Assembly (NCBI RefSeq): GCF_000635915.2
Contig: NZ_CP015614.1
Span: forward strand, 2,091,501-2,155,500
Reading direction: 5' to 3'
DNA from: Brevundimonas naejangsanensis
Lineage (GTDB): Bacteria; Pseudomonadota; Alphaproteobacteria; Caulobacterales; Caulobacteraceae
DNA: 64,000 nt
Part shown: piece by piece, positions 45,754 through 55,563 of the stretch
Position numbering within the stretch: position 1 is the stretch's first letter
How the letters are laid out: every line of letters starts with the position of its first letter
Program-made: the position numbers and the translations under genes
Notes under the pieces: generated by a model
Seen by the model: only the letters and a program-made list of their open reading frames with translations
Told to the model about the DNA's origin: nothing
Database searches by the model: none

Positions 45754-47271
45754 TCAGGCCGCCCCATCCAGGAACAGGCGGCAGGCCGGGTTGTCCGTCT
45801 CGTCGACGTACGGATAGCCCAGGTCGTCCAGCGCCGTCGTCAGGGCCGCCGCCTGATCCGGCGGGACGCTGACGCCCGCCAGCACCCGGCCCGCGTCGTC
45901 GCCGTGGTTGCGATAGTGGAACAGGGTCAGGGCCCAGGCGGGCTGAAGACTGTTGAGGAAGCGCAGGAAGGCGCCCGGCCGCTCGGGGAACTCGAAGCGC
46001 AGCAGCCGCTCATGCGGCAGGCCGATGGTGCGTCCGCCGACCATGTGGCGCACGTGCAGCTTGGCGGTCTCGTTGTCGCTCATGTCGACGACGGCATAGC
46101 CGTCGGCGGTCAGGCGACGCAGAAGGCTTTCACGCTCGGCGGCGCCGTCGCGCAGGGCTACGCCGACAAAGATCTGCGCCGTGCCGTCGCCGGACCAGCG
46201 ATAATTGAATTCCGTGATCGAGCGGCCGTCCAGGCTGCGCAGGAAGCGGTGATAGTCCTCGCGCCGATCGGGCATGGAGACCGCGAACAGGGCTTCGGCG
46301 CCCTCGCCGATCTCGGCCCGCTCGGCGACGTGGCGCAGGCGGTCGAAGTTGACGTTGGCGCCCGAGTTGATCGCGACCAGCGCCCCCGATCCGGGATTGC
46401 GCGCGGCCCAGGCCTTGAGGCCGGCAAGCGCCACGGCGCCCGACGGCTCGGCTACCGCGCGCACGTCGTCGAAGATGTCCTTCACGGCGGCGCAGATGGC
46501 GTCGGTGTCGACCAGGACGATCTCGTCCAGCAGATCGCGGCACAGGCGGAAGGTCTCGTCGCCCGCGCGGCGCACGGCCACCCCGTCGGCGAACAGGCCG
46601 ACCTGATCCAGATCAACGACGCGCCCGGCCTCAATGGCGCTTTTCATCGTCGGCGCCTCGGCCGGTTCGACGCCGATCAGGCGCGTCTCAGGCCGCAGGA
46701 AGCGGACGATGGCCGCCACCCCCGCCGCCAGCCCGCCGCCGCCGATGGGGATGAACACGGCGTCGATCGGATCGGCGTGCTGGCGCAGGATCTCCAGCCC
46801 CACCGTGCCTTGCCCGGCGATGACGTCGGGATCGTCGAAGGGGTGGACGAAGGCGGCGCCGGTCTGCTTCTCCAACTCGCGGGCGTGGGCGTAGGCGTCG
46901 TCAAAGCTTTCGCCATGCAGCACGACCCGGCCGCCCAGCCCCTGGACCGCCGCCACCTTGATGCCGGGCGTGGTGGTCGGCATGACGATGGTGGCCGCCG
47001 CGCCGCGTTTCGCCGCCGCCAGCGCCACCCCTTGCGCATGATTGCCCGCCGAGGCGCAGATGACGCCGCGCGCCAACTCCGCCTGGCTCAGGGCGGCGAT
47101 CTTGTTGTAGGCGCCGCGGATCTTGAACGAGAAGACCGGCTGCAGGTCCTCGCGCTTCAGCAGGGCGGTCCGGCCGAGGCGGGCCGACAGCCGCTTGAGC
47201 GGATCGAGGGGGGTCTCCTCGGCCACGTCATAGACGCGGGCGGTCAGGATGCGGCGGACGGTGTCTTGCAC
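45754..47271 (-). CDS. ilvA: Threonine ammonia-lyase, biosynthetic
   Basis: A 505-aa PLP enzyme that deaminates threonine to 2-oxobutyrate, first step to isoleucine. The PLP Lys is in FSFKIRGAYNKI, the Gly-rich phosphate loop in IPIGGGGLAAGVAA, and SAGNHAQGVALAA is typical. The C-terminal ~170 residues contain two ACT-like regulatory modules, as in the long, isoleucine-inhibited form. A hairpin region follows at the 3' end. Confidence 0.96.
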   Translation of the reverse strand: MQDTVRRILTARVYDVAEETPLDPLKRLSARLGRTALLKREDLQPVFSFKIRGAYNKIAALSQAELARGVICASAGNHAQGVALAAAKRGAAATIVMPTTTPGIKVAAVQGLGGRVVLHGESFDDAYAHARELEKQTGAAFVHPFDDPDVIAGQGTVGLEILRQHADPIDAVFIPIGGGGLAAGVAAIVRFLRPETRLIGVEPAEAPTMKSAIEAGRVVDLDQVGLFADGVAVRRAGDETFRLCRDLLDEIVLVDTDAICAAVKDIFDDVRAVAEPSGAVALAGLKAWAARNPGSGALVAINSGANVNFDRLRHVAERAEIGEGAEALFAVSMPDRREDYHRFLRSLDGRSITEFNYRWSGDGTAQIFVGVALRDGAAERESLLRRLTADGYAVVDMSDNETAKLHVRHMVGGRTIGLPHERLLRFEFPERPGAFLRFLNSLQPAWALTLFHYRNHGDDAGRVLAGVSVPPDQAAALTTALDDLGYPYVDETDNPACRLFLDGAA

Positions 47272-47370
47272 GATGATCTCGGTCAGGCGTCAAAAAAAGA
47301 AACGAAGCGTGTGCTCGTCTAGGCCAGACCAACCCTTATGAGAACGAAAATTGCGCCCTTCCCTCCTGAT

Positions 47371-47898
47371 CTAAAGCGCCTTCTCCAGAACCACGAAGGC
47401 CAGGTCGCGCGTGCGGGGCAGGCCGAAGCGGGGGTCGTCCAGCGGGAAGGGGCGGGTTTCGCCGGTCAGGCGATAGCCGCGCCGTTCGTACCAGGCGATC
47501 AGTTCGACGCGCTGGCGGATGACGGTCATCTCCATGCGCGTGGCGGCGAAGCGGGCGGCGGCTTCCGCCTCGGCGGCGTCGATCAGGCGGCGCCCCAGAC
47601 CGCCCGCCTGACGCGCCGGATCGACGGTCAGCAGGCCCAGATAAGCCAGACCCTCGCCCTGATCCGCAACCTGGACGCAGCCGATCAGGGCGCCGTCGAT
47701 CTCGGCCAGCAGCAGAAGCCGCGAGGCGTCGGCCAGGATGTCGCGCAACTCCGCCTCGTCGGTGCGCTGACCCTCCAGCAGGTCGGCTTCATGGGTCCAG
47801 CCAGCCTTGGCGCTGTCGCCGCGATAGGCGCTTTCGATCAGGGCGCGCAGCGCCGGAACATCGTCCGGCGCCGCAGGGCGGAAGACCGGGTCGCTCAC
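47371..47898 (-). CDS. GNAT family N-acetyltransferase
   Basis: A 175-aa acetyltransferase. The acetyl-CoA loop is PARQAGGLGRRLIDAAEAEAAARF, followed by IAWYERRGYRLTGETRPFP at the fold's end. GTG at 47898 overlaps the stop of the upstream S46 peptidase gene (GTGA), so the two are co-translated. Substrate unknown; one possibility is acetylation of peptidase products or amino acids. Confidence 0.82.
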   Translation of the reverse strand: MSDPVFRPAAPDDVPALRALIESAYRGDSAKAGWTHEADLLEGQRTDEAELRDILADASRLLLLAEIDGALIGCVQVADQGEGLAYLGLLTVDPARQAGGLGRRLIDAAEAEAAARFAATRMEMTVIRQRVELIAWYERRGYRLTGETRPFPLDDPRFGLPRTRDLAFVVLEKAL

Positions 47899-49979
47899 TG
47901 GACGCCCAACTCCTGGATCAGGTGATCCATGCCGTAAACGTCGCGCAGGGCCGTGGTCACGGCCTGGGTGGTGACGATGACGCTGCGGTTGACGTTGCGG
48001 TCATAGCCGTAGGCGTTGCGCTGGGTCAGGACGGTGGAGTCGAAGTTGGCGCCGATGATCTCTCCCTTGGCGTTGACGGCGGGCGAGCCCGACGAGCCGC
48101 CGATGGTGTCGGACGAGACCGCCATGTTCATCACCGCGTTGGGGTCGATGCGGTCCTTGGCGGCCAGCAGCTTGGGCGCGACGTTGAACGGCTCGGCGCC
48201 GGTCGCCCGGTCCCACAGGCCGGCGAAGGTGGTGAAGGCGGGGATGCGCTGGCCCGGCACGTCGGTCCCCTCGACCCGGCCGTAGGTCAGGCGCAGGGTG
48301 CCCGTGGCGTCCGGATAGACGGCGTCGCCGAAGACGGCGAAGCGGGCGGCGGACAGCTGTTCCGAGGCGCGGTCGGTCGGCGCCTTGACCTTGTTGTCCC
48401 AGTCAGCGCGCACGGCGCGGGCGTCGGCGTCGATGGCCAGGACGTACTGGATCAGCGGATCGGTCGAGGCCTGGACGGCGGGCAGACCGCCTTCCCACAG
48501 GGCGCGGCGCACGGCCGGATCGGCCAGCTTGGTGCCTTCGACCAGACGGGCGGCCAGGCCTTCGGGGCTCTCCTTGCCCAGCAGGGTGCGGACATAAGGG
48601 CTGTCGACGGTCAGCCATTCGCGCGTCTTGGACAGCCACCATTCCAGCCGGATCTGCTCCAGCTCCGGATAGGTCGGGCGGGCGGCGAACAGGCTGGACT
48701 GGACGCCCGGCAGGCGGCTGTCGGCGAACTCGGGCAGGCGCTGATCCGACGGCTTGGCGCGCTCCTGCGCCCCGCGCACGATGGCTCGCGCCCAGCTGAA
48801 CAGGGGCGAGCCGCCCGCCACCGAGGTGGTGCCCATGCCGGTGCCGCCTTCCAGCAGGGCCATCGGGGCGTAGAGCTCGCGTGCGATCGGCTGGACCTGC
48901 GCCAAAACGGCCCAGGGATCGCCGACCTCGGCCGACAGGGCCTCGTTCTCGGCCACGCCGCGACGGAAAACCGTTTCCTGGCCGGCCAGTTGATCCATGA
49001 AGGCCGGGTCGATCAGAGCGGCCATCCGGCCGCGCCCGCGCTTATAGGTGTTCTCGACGCCCGACAGCGGGTCCATGGCGATGAAGGCCTGATCCTCGCC
49101 CTCTTCCGAATAGCGGATCAGACGCCCGCGCAGCTCGGAGGCGATCAGCTGGTCCAGCGGCAGGACCACGTCGCGGATGGTCATCAGCTGGGCCTGCGTC
49201 AGCAGACGCTGGGTCGAGCCGGGGTTGCCGGTGACGAAGACGGGCTCGCCCTCGGTCGGCTTGTTCGGGTTCCAGGTGAAGTGGGTCGGGGTCGCAGCGG
49301 GCTTGCCGTCTTCATACAGGCGGATGAAGGCGGCATCGATGGCGAAGCGCGGGAAGGAGAAGTTGTCCAGATCGCCACCGAAGGTCGCGGCGCGGTCTTC
49401 CGGCGCCCAGGCCAGACGCACGTCGGAGTATTTGCGGAACTTGTAGAGTTTGAACTGGCCGCCGCGATACAGGCTGACGACCTGACAGCGGATCTTGGCG
49501 TCGTCGCCGCAGGCTTCGGTTTCGATGCGGCCGGCCTCGGCCTCGCGCGCCTGGGTGTAGGCCTGGCCGTCCAGCCCGGCGCCCGCCTTCTGGACCCGCG
49601 CGGTGACGTCGGTGATGTCGGTCAGGATTTCCGCAGAGGCGCCGGGGCATTGCAGCTCTTCCTCGCGGCTCTTGGGGGTGAAGCCGGTCTCATTATACTG
49701 AAGCTGGGGCGTCGACAGGTTGGCGACGCAGGACGAGACGCAGTGGTTGTTGGTCATCACCAGCCCCTCGGCCGAGATGACGCCCGCCGAGCAGCCGCCG
49801 AACTTCACCGACGACAGGCGCACGCGGTCCAGCCAGGCCTGATCGATATTGGTGCCCAAGGTCTGATTGGCGCGGGGGATGGGGAAGTTGTCATAGGTCC
49901 ACATGCCCTCCTCTGCCTTGGCGGAAGAGGCGGCGGCGAAGGCCAGGACGGCGGCCGAGGCGAACAGCATGTGACGCAT
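47895..49979 (-). CDS. S46 family dipeptidyl-peptidase (copy 1)
   Basis: A 694-aa exported serine peptidase of the DPP7/DPP11 family, releasing N-terminal dipeptides. The signal peptide ends ASSAKA. The catalytic His is in VMTNNHC, and the Ser in DTIGGSSGSPAVNAKGEIIG near the C-terminus. An S1-pocket Gly/Arg choice that sets specificity cannot be assigned by eye. It shares strong colinearity with the gene at 50240-52333. Probably periplasmic, feeding peptide uptake. Confidence 0.92.
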   Translation of the reverse strand: MRHMLFASAAVLAFAAASSAKAEEGMWTYDNFPIPRANQTLGTNIDQAWLDRVRLSSVKFGGCSAGVISAEGLVMTNNHCVSSCVANLSTPQLQYNETGFTPKSREEELQCPGASAEILTDITDVTARVQKAGAGLDGQAYTQAREAEAGRIETEACGDDAKIRCQVVSLYRGGQFKLYKFRKYSDVRLAWAPEDRAATFGGDLDNFSFPRFAIDAAFIRLYEDGKPAATPTHFTWNPNKPTEGEPVFVTGNPGSTQRLLTQAQLMTIRDVVLPLDQLIASELRGRLIRYSEEGEDQAFIAMDPLSGVENTYKRGRGRMAALIDPAFMDQLAGQETVFRRGVAENEALSAEVGDPWAVLAQVQPIARELYAPMALLEGGTGMGTTSVAGGSPLFSWARAIVRGAQERAKPSDQRLPEFADSRLPGVQSSLFAARPTYPELEQIRLEWWLSKTREWLTVDSPYVRTLLGKESPEGLAARLVEGTKLADPAVRRALWEGGLPAVQASTDPLIQYVLAIDADARAVRADWDNKVKAPTDRASEQLSAARFAVFGDAVYPDATGTLRLTYGRVEGTDVPGQRIPAFTTFAGLWDRATGAEPFNVAPKLLAAKDRIDPNAVMNMAVSSDTIGGSSGSPAVNAKGEIIGANFDSTVLTQRNAYGYDRNVNRSVIVTTQAVTTALRDVYGMDHLIQELGVQ

Positions 49980-50097
49980 GAGAAGCTCCTGATTCAGACT
50001 CCGGCGAGGAAAAAACAGAGTCTAATTCGTCTGAATAGTCTGAAATCGGCAGGAAGAAAGCTAGCAGGCCGATGCGTCAGAGGGGGGCGTAACTTTT

Positions 50098-50225
50098 CCT
50101 CCCTATCGCATGGCGATGGGGAGGTGGATCGGCGGCGAAGCCGACGAGACGGAGGGGCTGCTTGGTTCTGCTGTCGCAGGCCCCTCCACCACTTCGTGGT
50201 CCCCCTCCCCACGATGTGGGGAGGA
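50098..50225. repeat. Palindromic intergenic doublet (copy 2)
   Basis: The right half (50181-50225) is the reverse complement of the 45-nt element at 9672-9716 apart from compensatory changes. The left half (TCCTCCCTATCGC..., ending GGAGGGG near 50158) has the same layout with different stem bases. Located between the two S46 peptidase genes. Confidence 0.8.
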
Positions 50226-50239
50226 GAAAGTCGCCTTAT

Positions 50240-52333
50240 TTAGCGACGCACGCCCAGTTCGCGCAGGAGGCGCGGCTGGTTGTAGACGTTGCGCAGGGCC
50301 TCGGTGACGGCGGCGGTCGAGACCGACACCGTGCGGTTCAGCTCGCCGTCGTAGCCGAACGAGCCGCCCAACGAGTGGATGTTGCCGTCGAAGGCGGCGC
50401 CGATCACTTCGCCCTTGGCGTTGATAACCGGCGAGCCGGAGTTGCCGCCGATGATGTCGTTGGTCGAGACGAAGTCGTAGACGACATCCTTGTTGATCCG
50501 GTCCTTGGCCGCCAGGAAGCGCTCGGAGGCGTTGAACGGCTCGGCGCCGGTGGCGCGCTCGTACAGGCCGCCCATGTAGGTGAAGGACGGCACCGTGACG
50601 CCGCGATAGGTCCAGCCCTTCACCTGGCCGTAGGACAGGCGCAAGGAGAAGGTGGCGTCGGGATATAGGTTGTCGCCGTAGACGGCGAAGCGGGCCTGGG
50701 CGACCTTTTCCGCGGCGCGGGCGGTCGGGGCGTTGACGCCGGCGTCCCATTGGGTGCGGACGGCCTGTGCGGCGTCGTCGTTGGCCAGGACGAAGGCGAT
50801 CATCGGGTCGCCCGAGGCGGCCAGCTGCTCCGGCGTCATGGCCAGGGCCTGCGCGCGGAAGGCCGGGTCGATCAGGCGGCTCTGCACCAGACGGGCGGCG
50901 ATGGTTTCGGGGCTTTCGGCGCCCAGCATGGCCTTCACATCGGCGCTGTCGACCGTCAGGTATTCGCGGGTCTTCAACATCCAGTGCGACAGCTGGATTT
51001 CCTCGACGCCGACCGGGATCGGGGCGTCCGAGGCCAGACGGCGGCCCAGGGCGGCGATGTCGCTGTCGGCATAGCCGGCGCGGCGTTCGGCGACCGGCTT
51101 GGCGCGTTCCTTCGACGCGCGGACGATGGCGCGGGCGTAGGAATACAGGGTCGAGCCGCCGCCGGCGTTCGCCTCAAGCTGGCGATAGGGCAGATAGAGG
51201 TCGCGGGCGGTCGCCTGCACCTTTTCCAGATCGGCCCACGGGTCGCCGATGCGCTCGGCCACGGCCGGGTCGGCGGCGACGCGCTGGCGCAGTTCGGCCT
51301 CTTCCTGGCGCTTCTTGGCCATGAAGGCGGGGTCCGTCAGGGCGCCCTGCTGGCCGTAGTAGACCTTGAAGCTGTTCTCCAGACCGAAGATGGGGTCGAG
51401 AGCGACCCGCTTCTCTTCCTCGCCCAGGGTCGAATATTCGACCAGACGGCCGCGCAGTTCGGCGCTCTGGATCAGGGTGATGGGGATCTGCTGGTCGCGC
51501 AGGCGCTCCAGCTGGCTCATGGTCAGCAGGCGCGAGGTCGAGCCGGGGTTGCCCGCCACAAAGGTGGCCTCGCCGTCGGTCGGAGCGTTGGGGTTCCACT
51601 TCAGGTGGTTGGGCGAGGCGACCGGCTTGCCGTCCTCATAGGCGCGCAGGAAGGCCGCATCGAGGGCGTAGCGCGGGAAGTTGAAGTTGTCCGGATCGCC
51701 GCCGAAGAAGGCCGCCTGGAACTCCGGCGCGAAGGCCAGACGCACGTCTTCATACTTGCGGAACTTGTACAGGGCGTATTTGCCGCCGCGATAGAAGCTG
51801 ATGACCTGACACGTCAGCTTGCGGTCGTCGCCGCAGGCCTCCTTCTGGATCGCGTCGATCTCCGCCGAACGGGCGGCGACGAAGGCCGCGCCTTCCAGAC
51901 CCGAACCCGCGCCCAGCACGCGATCGGTGACGTCGGTGATGTCGGTCAGGACCTCGGCCGTCTGGCCGGGGCAGGTCTTCTCTTCCTCGCGCGTGGCGGG
52001 CATCCAGCCGTTCTTGACGTAGTCGTTCTGGGCCGTCGACAGGTCCTGGACGCACGAGATGACGCAGTGGTGGTTGGTCAGGATCAGGCCTTCACCCGAC
52101 ACGAACGAGGCCGAGCAGCCCTGCAGGCGCACGGCGGCGTTGCGGACGCGGTCCAGCCAGGCCTGATCGATGCGCGTGCCGTACTTCTCATTGACCGTCT
52201 GGATCGGGAAGCTGTCGAAGGTCCACATCCCCTCGTCGGCGCGCGCGGCCGAAGCGGGGGCGTTGACCACCACGGCGGCCATGCCGAGGGCGGCCAGCGA
52301 AGCGGTGAAGGAAAGGGTGCGGCGAAGCGACAT
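50240..52333 (-). CDS. S46 family dipeptidyl-peptidase (copy 2)
   Basis: A 697-aa exported serine peptidase. ATG 52333 is used, with GGAGACG upstream; the reading from 52366 adds an unneeded stretch. Signal peptide residues ~1-31. The catalytic His is in ILTNHHC, and the Ser in NDIIGGNSGSPVINAKGEVIGAAFDG. ADEGMWTFDSFPI opens the mature part, as in copy 1. Together the two copies form a tandem duplication split by a repeat element. Confidence 0.92.
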   Translation of the reverse strand: MSLRRTLSFTASLAALGMAAVVVNAPASAARADEGMWTFDSFPIQTVNEKYGTRIDQAWLDRVRNAAVRLQGCSASFVSGEGLILTNHHCVISCVQDLSTAQNDYVKNGWMPATREEEKTCPGQTAEVLTDITDVTDRVLGAGSGLEGAAFVAARSAEIDAIQKEACGDDRKLTCQVISFYRGGKYALYKFRKYEDVRLAFAPEFQAAFFGGDPDNFNFPRYALDAAFLRAYEDGKPVASPNHLKWNPNAPTDGEATFVAGNPGSTSRLLTMSQLERLRDQQIPITLIQSAELRGRLVEYSTLGEEEKRVALDPIFGLENSFKVYYGQQGALTDPAFMAKKRQEEAELRQRVAADPAVAERIGDPWADLEKVQATARDLYLPYRQLEANAGGGSTLYSYARAIVRASKERAKPVAERRAGYADSDIAALGRRLASDAPIPVGVEEIQLSHWMLKTREYLTVDSADVKAMLGAESPETIAARLVQSRLIDPAFRAQALAMTPEQLAASGDPMIAFVLANDDAAQAVRTQWDAGVNAPTARAAEKVAQARFAVYGDNLYPDATFSLRLSYGQVKGWTYRGVTVPSFTYMGGLYERATGAEPFNASERFLAAKDRINKDVVYDFVSTNDIIGGNSGSPVINAKGEVIGAAFDGNIHSLGGSFGYDGELNRTVSVSTAAVTEALRNVYNQPRLLRELGVRR

Positions 52334-52516
52334 GGGCGTCTCCGTGAGGCGGGACACCACGCCCACGCCTTGCTGTCCGCCGTCACTAGACCCGCAAGGG
52401 CCGCGCCCTCAAGCCCCGTAACAAATCCGGCGCAGCCAGCCTTACCCCGATTTAACTTGGCCCAGCGCCCGCAGGCGGTCAGATAACAGCGCAAGTCAGG
52501 GGAATGAATACGCGTC

Positions 52517-53689
52517 ATGTCGCTCGCGCTGTCCACGCTGCTCTTCGAGTGGCGCCGCTATATGGCCGCCGTCATGGCGCTGGCCCTTTCGGGGTTGCTG
52601 GTGCTGGCCATGACCGGGGTCTTCATCGGCATCGGCAAGGGATTCACCGCCGCCATCGAGCGCTCCAGCGCCGATATCTTCATCATGCAGCCGGGCGCCA
52701 AGGCCCTGTTCAGCGGGCCGATGGGCATGCCGCGACGCTTTGTCCCGCTGGCCTATAACCACCCCGAGGTGGTCGAGGTGAAGACCCTCGACATGTCGGG
52801 CGGCAATTTCCAGAACATCAAGAACGTCGACCCGACCGCCACGGCCGCCGACCGCGCCAAGCAGGGCGCGCCGCGCCAGAAGAGCGTGCTGGTCAACATC
52901 ATCGACACGGCGCCCGGCTCGGTGACCATTCCGCGCGACTATTCCGACGAACTGGTCGAGGCCCTGCGCCAGCCCTTCACCGTGGCTGTGGACGAGACGG
53001 CGCTGACGCCGCTGGGCGTCAAACTGGGCGACAAGGCCCTGTTCAACGGCCAGACCGTAACCGTGGTGGGGGTGCTGCGCGGCTATCCCAACATGATGCA
53101 GCCGACCATCGTCATGTCGCGCGACAGCCTGCGGATGCTGGGCCAGGCCTTTGAGGGGCCGCGTGTCGGCCCGCTGATGCTCAAGATCAAGGACCCGGCC
53201 CGCGCCGAGGTCGTGGTCGCCCAGCTGAACGCCATGGGCAACGGCCAATGGAAGGCCTGGACCCGTCAGCAGCTGGCCGACGCCAACGCCGGCGCCATGT
53301 TCGAGGAAGGCATTCTGGTCATCATCATCGGCGGCTGCGTGGTGCTGGGGATCATCATCGGCGTGGCCATCACCTGGCAGACCCTGCGCGGCGCCATCAT
53401 GGCCAACATCAAGGAGTTCGCCTCCCTGCGCGCCCTGGGCGTCGGCATGGGCAGCCTGCGCCGCATCGTCATGGAGCTGAGCTTCTGGGTCGGAATGGTG
53501 GGGGTCGGCGCGGCCATCCTGCTGACCTGGCTGCTGTCGCTGCTGGCCCTGTCCAACGCCGTCATCATCTCCATGCCGCCGATGCTGCTGATCGTGGTCG
53601 GGGGCGGGCTGATCGCCATCTCCATGCTGTCGGGCCTGCTGTCGATGGGCATTCTGAAGAAGAGCCAACCTGCGGACCTGCTGCGATGA
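52517..53689 (+). CDS. ABC transporter permease (DevC/FtsX type)
   Basis: A 390-aa inner-membrane permease with an N-terminal helix, a large periplasmic MacB_PCD-like domain (~55-250) and three C-terminal helices (VIIIGGCVVLGIIIGVAI, SFWVGMVGVGAAILLTWLL, MLLIVVGGGLIAISMLSGL), the FtsX layout. The ending MGILKKSQPADLLR is the typical coupling region. Its stop overlaps the ATPase start (ATGA). It probably forms an export complex with the next two genes. Confidence 0.88.
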   Translation: MSLALSTLLFEWRRYMAAVMALALSGLLVLAMTGVFIGIGKGFTAAIERSSADIFIMQPGAKALFSGPMGMPRRFVPLAYNHPEVVEVKTLDMSGGNFQNIKNVDPTATAADRAKQGAPRQKSVLVNIIDTAPGSVTIPRDYSDELVEALRQPFTVAVDETALTPLGVKLGDKALFNGQTVTVVGVLRGYPNMMQPTIVMSRDSLRMLGQAFEGPRVGPLMLKIKDPARAEVVVAQLNAMGNGQWKAWTRQQLADANAGAMFEEGILVIIIGGCVVLGIIIGVAITWQTLRGAIMANIKEFASLRALGVGMGSLRRIVMELSFWVGMVGVGAAILLTWLLSLLALSNAVIISMPPMLLIVVGGGLIAISMLSGLLSMGILKKSQPADLLR

Positions 53690-54453
53690 ACACTATAGCT
53701 TCTGGGCACACCAAGGTTCACGGCAAGCACGGCGAGTTTGCCCTGGAAGCCAAGGGACTGGTCAAACGGTTCAAGTCCGGCCGGTCCTATGTCGAGGTGC
53801 TGAAGGGCGTGGATTTCGACGCCCGCCACGGCGACCTGACCATGGTCATGGGGCCGTCGGGCTCGGGCAAGTCGACGCTGATCGCCGCCCTGTCCGGCCT
53901 GCTGCGGCCCGAGGAAGGACGCGTCGACGCCCTGGACGTGGACGACCTGTGGAAACTGTCGGGCGGCAGGATCGACAAGTTCCGGCTGGATCACTGCGGC
54001 TTCATCTTCCAGGGCTTCAACCTGTTCCCGGCGCTCAGCGCCCTGCAGCAGGTGACGACGGTGCTGAAATATCAGGGCCTGTCGCCGGAGAAGGCCAAGA
54101 AGCGCGCCGCGCTCGCTCTGGAGGAGGTCGGTCTGGGCCATCGCCTGCATCAGCGCCCGGCCGCCCTGTCCGGCGGCGAGAAGCAGCGCGTCGCCATCGC
54201 CCGCGCCCTGGCCAAGGACCCGCAGATCCTGTTCGCCGATGAACCGACCTCGGCGCTGGACGGCGAGAACGGCCAGGTGGTCATCAGACTGCTGCGCCGG
54301 GCGGCCACCGAACACGGCGCGGCCGTCATCTGCGTGACCCACGACCCGCGCCTGGAAGCCTGGGCCGACCGGGTCATCCACATCGAAGACGGCGTGATCA
54401 TCGACGATCAGCGCCGCACCCCCAATCCCGAAGCCATCCTGGCGTCGCACTGA
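53686..54453 (+). CDS. ABC transporter ATP-binding protein
   Basis: A 255-aa ATPase with Walker A GPSGSGKST, Q-loop in FIFQGFNLFPALSALQQV, signature LSGGEKQRVAIARAL and Walker B ILFADEPTSALD, then an H-loop in VCVTHDP. It is a LolD/MacB-like MacB-family ATPase, driving the permease upstream. The chosen start is ATG 53686 overlapping the permease stop; a longer frame upstream is a shadow of the permease gene. Confidence 0.92.
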   Translation: MNTIASGHTKVHGKHGEFALEAKGLVKRFKSGRSYVEVLKGVDFDARHGDLTMVMGPSGSGKSTLIAALSGLLRPEEGRVDALDVDDLWKLSGGRIDKFRLDHCGFIFQGFNLFPALSALQQVTTVLKYQGLSPEKAKKRAALALEEVGLGHRLHQRPAALSGGEKQRVAIARALAKDPQILFADEPTSALDGENGQVVIRLLRRAATEHGAAVICVTHDPRLEAWADRVIHIEDGVIIDDQRRTPNPEAILASH

Positions 54454-54476
54454 CCCCGATCCCCTTGAGGACCCCC

Positions 54477-55493
54477 ATGCCCGCATTCCTGAAAAACAAA
54501 TGGCTCTGGATCGGCCTGGCGCTGCTGGTCGCCGTCGTCATCGGCCTGAGCCTGATGCAGAAGGCCGGCGCCGCCAAGAAGGCCGAGCTGGCCGAGGCGG
54601 CCGAGAAGAAGGTGGAAAGCCCCTATTCGGCCATCGCCAACGGCAAGATCGACATCGAGGGCGGCATCATCCAGATCGCTGCGCGGCGCGGCGGCGTGGT
54701 GCGTGACGTCCTGGTTCAGGAAGGGGACCTGGTGAAGGCCGGTCAGATCCTGGCCCGTCAGGAAGACGACGAGCCGCGCCTGTCGCTGCAGACGGCGACC
54801 GCCGATCTGGCCCAGGCCGAAAGCCAGCTGCGCATGATCAACGTCGACATCGCCACGGCCCAGCGCGAGCACGACCGGCTGCAGAAACTGGTCGCCACCA
54901 ACTTCGTCGCCGCCCAGCGCATGGATCAGGCCCGCGACGCCATCGCCCAGGCCCAGGCCCGCCTCGCCTCGCAACAGGCCGCCGTCCAGACCGCCCGCGC
55001 CCGCCGCGATCAGGCCGCCTATAATGTCGAGCTGACGGTGATCCGCTCGCCCGCCGACGGCCGCATCGTGCGCCGCTACGCCAACCCCGGCGCCGGCGCC
55101 TCGACCCTGAACGTGTCGAACATGTTCGACCTGGAGCCCGCCGCCCCGCGCATCGCCCGCGCCGAGATCGTCGAGGCCGACATCCCCAACGTCAGCGTCG
55201 ATCAGGCCGTCGAGATCACCCCCGAAGGCGATCCGTCCAAGGTCTATGTCGGCAAGGTGCTGCGCCGCGCCGCCGTCTTCGGCGCCCGCAAACTGGCCTC
55301 GGACGACCCGTCGCAACGCACCGACGAGCGCGTGGTCGAGGTGGTGGTCGCCGTCGACGAGGCCCCGCTGCTGATCGGCCAGCGCGTGCTGGTCAAGTTC
55401 ATGAAGCCGGGCGAGACGGCGGGCGCCAAGCGCGACAACGCCTCGACCGGCGTGCCCGCTACGCGCGCCATGAAGGCGCCCGCACGGACGTAA
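54477..55493 (+). CDS. HlyD-family periplasmic adaptor (membrane fusion protein)
   Basis: A 338-aa adaptor anchored by an N-terminal helix (WLWIGLALLVAVVIGLSL). It has a barrel/lipoyl half (IIQIAARRGGVVRDVLVQEGDLVKAGQ), a long coiled coil (~95-185) and a second lipoyl half (VIRSPADGRIVRRYANPG). TGAGGA precedes the ATG at 54477. With permease and ATPase it forms a DevBCA/MacA-like export machine; no outer-membrane channel gene is nearby, so a shared TolC is likely. Cargo unknown. Confidence 0.88.
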   Translation: MPAFLKNKWLWIGLALLVAVVIGLSLMQKAGAAKKAELAEAAEKKVESPYSAIANGKIDIEGGIIQIAARRGGVVRDVLVQEGDLVKAGQILARQEDDEPRLSLQTATADLAQAESQLRMINVDIATAQREHDRLQKLVATNFVAAQRMDQARDAIAQAQARLASQQAAVQTARARRDQAAYNVELTVIRSPADGRIVRRYANPGAGASTLNVSNMFDLEPAAPRIARAEIVEADIPNVSVDQAVEITPEGDPSKVYVGKVLRRAAVFGARKLASDDPSQRTDERVVEVVVAVDEAPLLIGQRVLVKFMKPGETAGAKRDNASTGVPATRAMKAPART

Positions 55494-55515
55494 GGGCGGA
55501 TCGGGATGAAAACGG

Positions 55516-55543
55516 AAAGGGGCCTCATGCGAGGCCCTTTTTT
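55516..55543 (+). terminator. Rho-independent terminator of the ABC exporter operon
   Basis: GGGCCTC-ATGC-GAGGCCC (55520-55537) followed by six T. Confidence 0.9.
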
Positions 55544-55563
55544 GTTAGCCTCTCGCCCTCCTC

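Noticed and set aside
47922-50243. 773-codon frame opposite the first S46 peptidase
   Set aside because: Antisense shadow; the minus-strand gene has catalytic motifs and a signal peptide.
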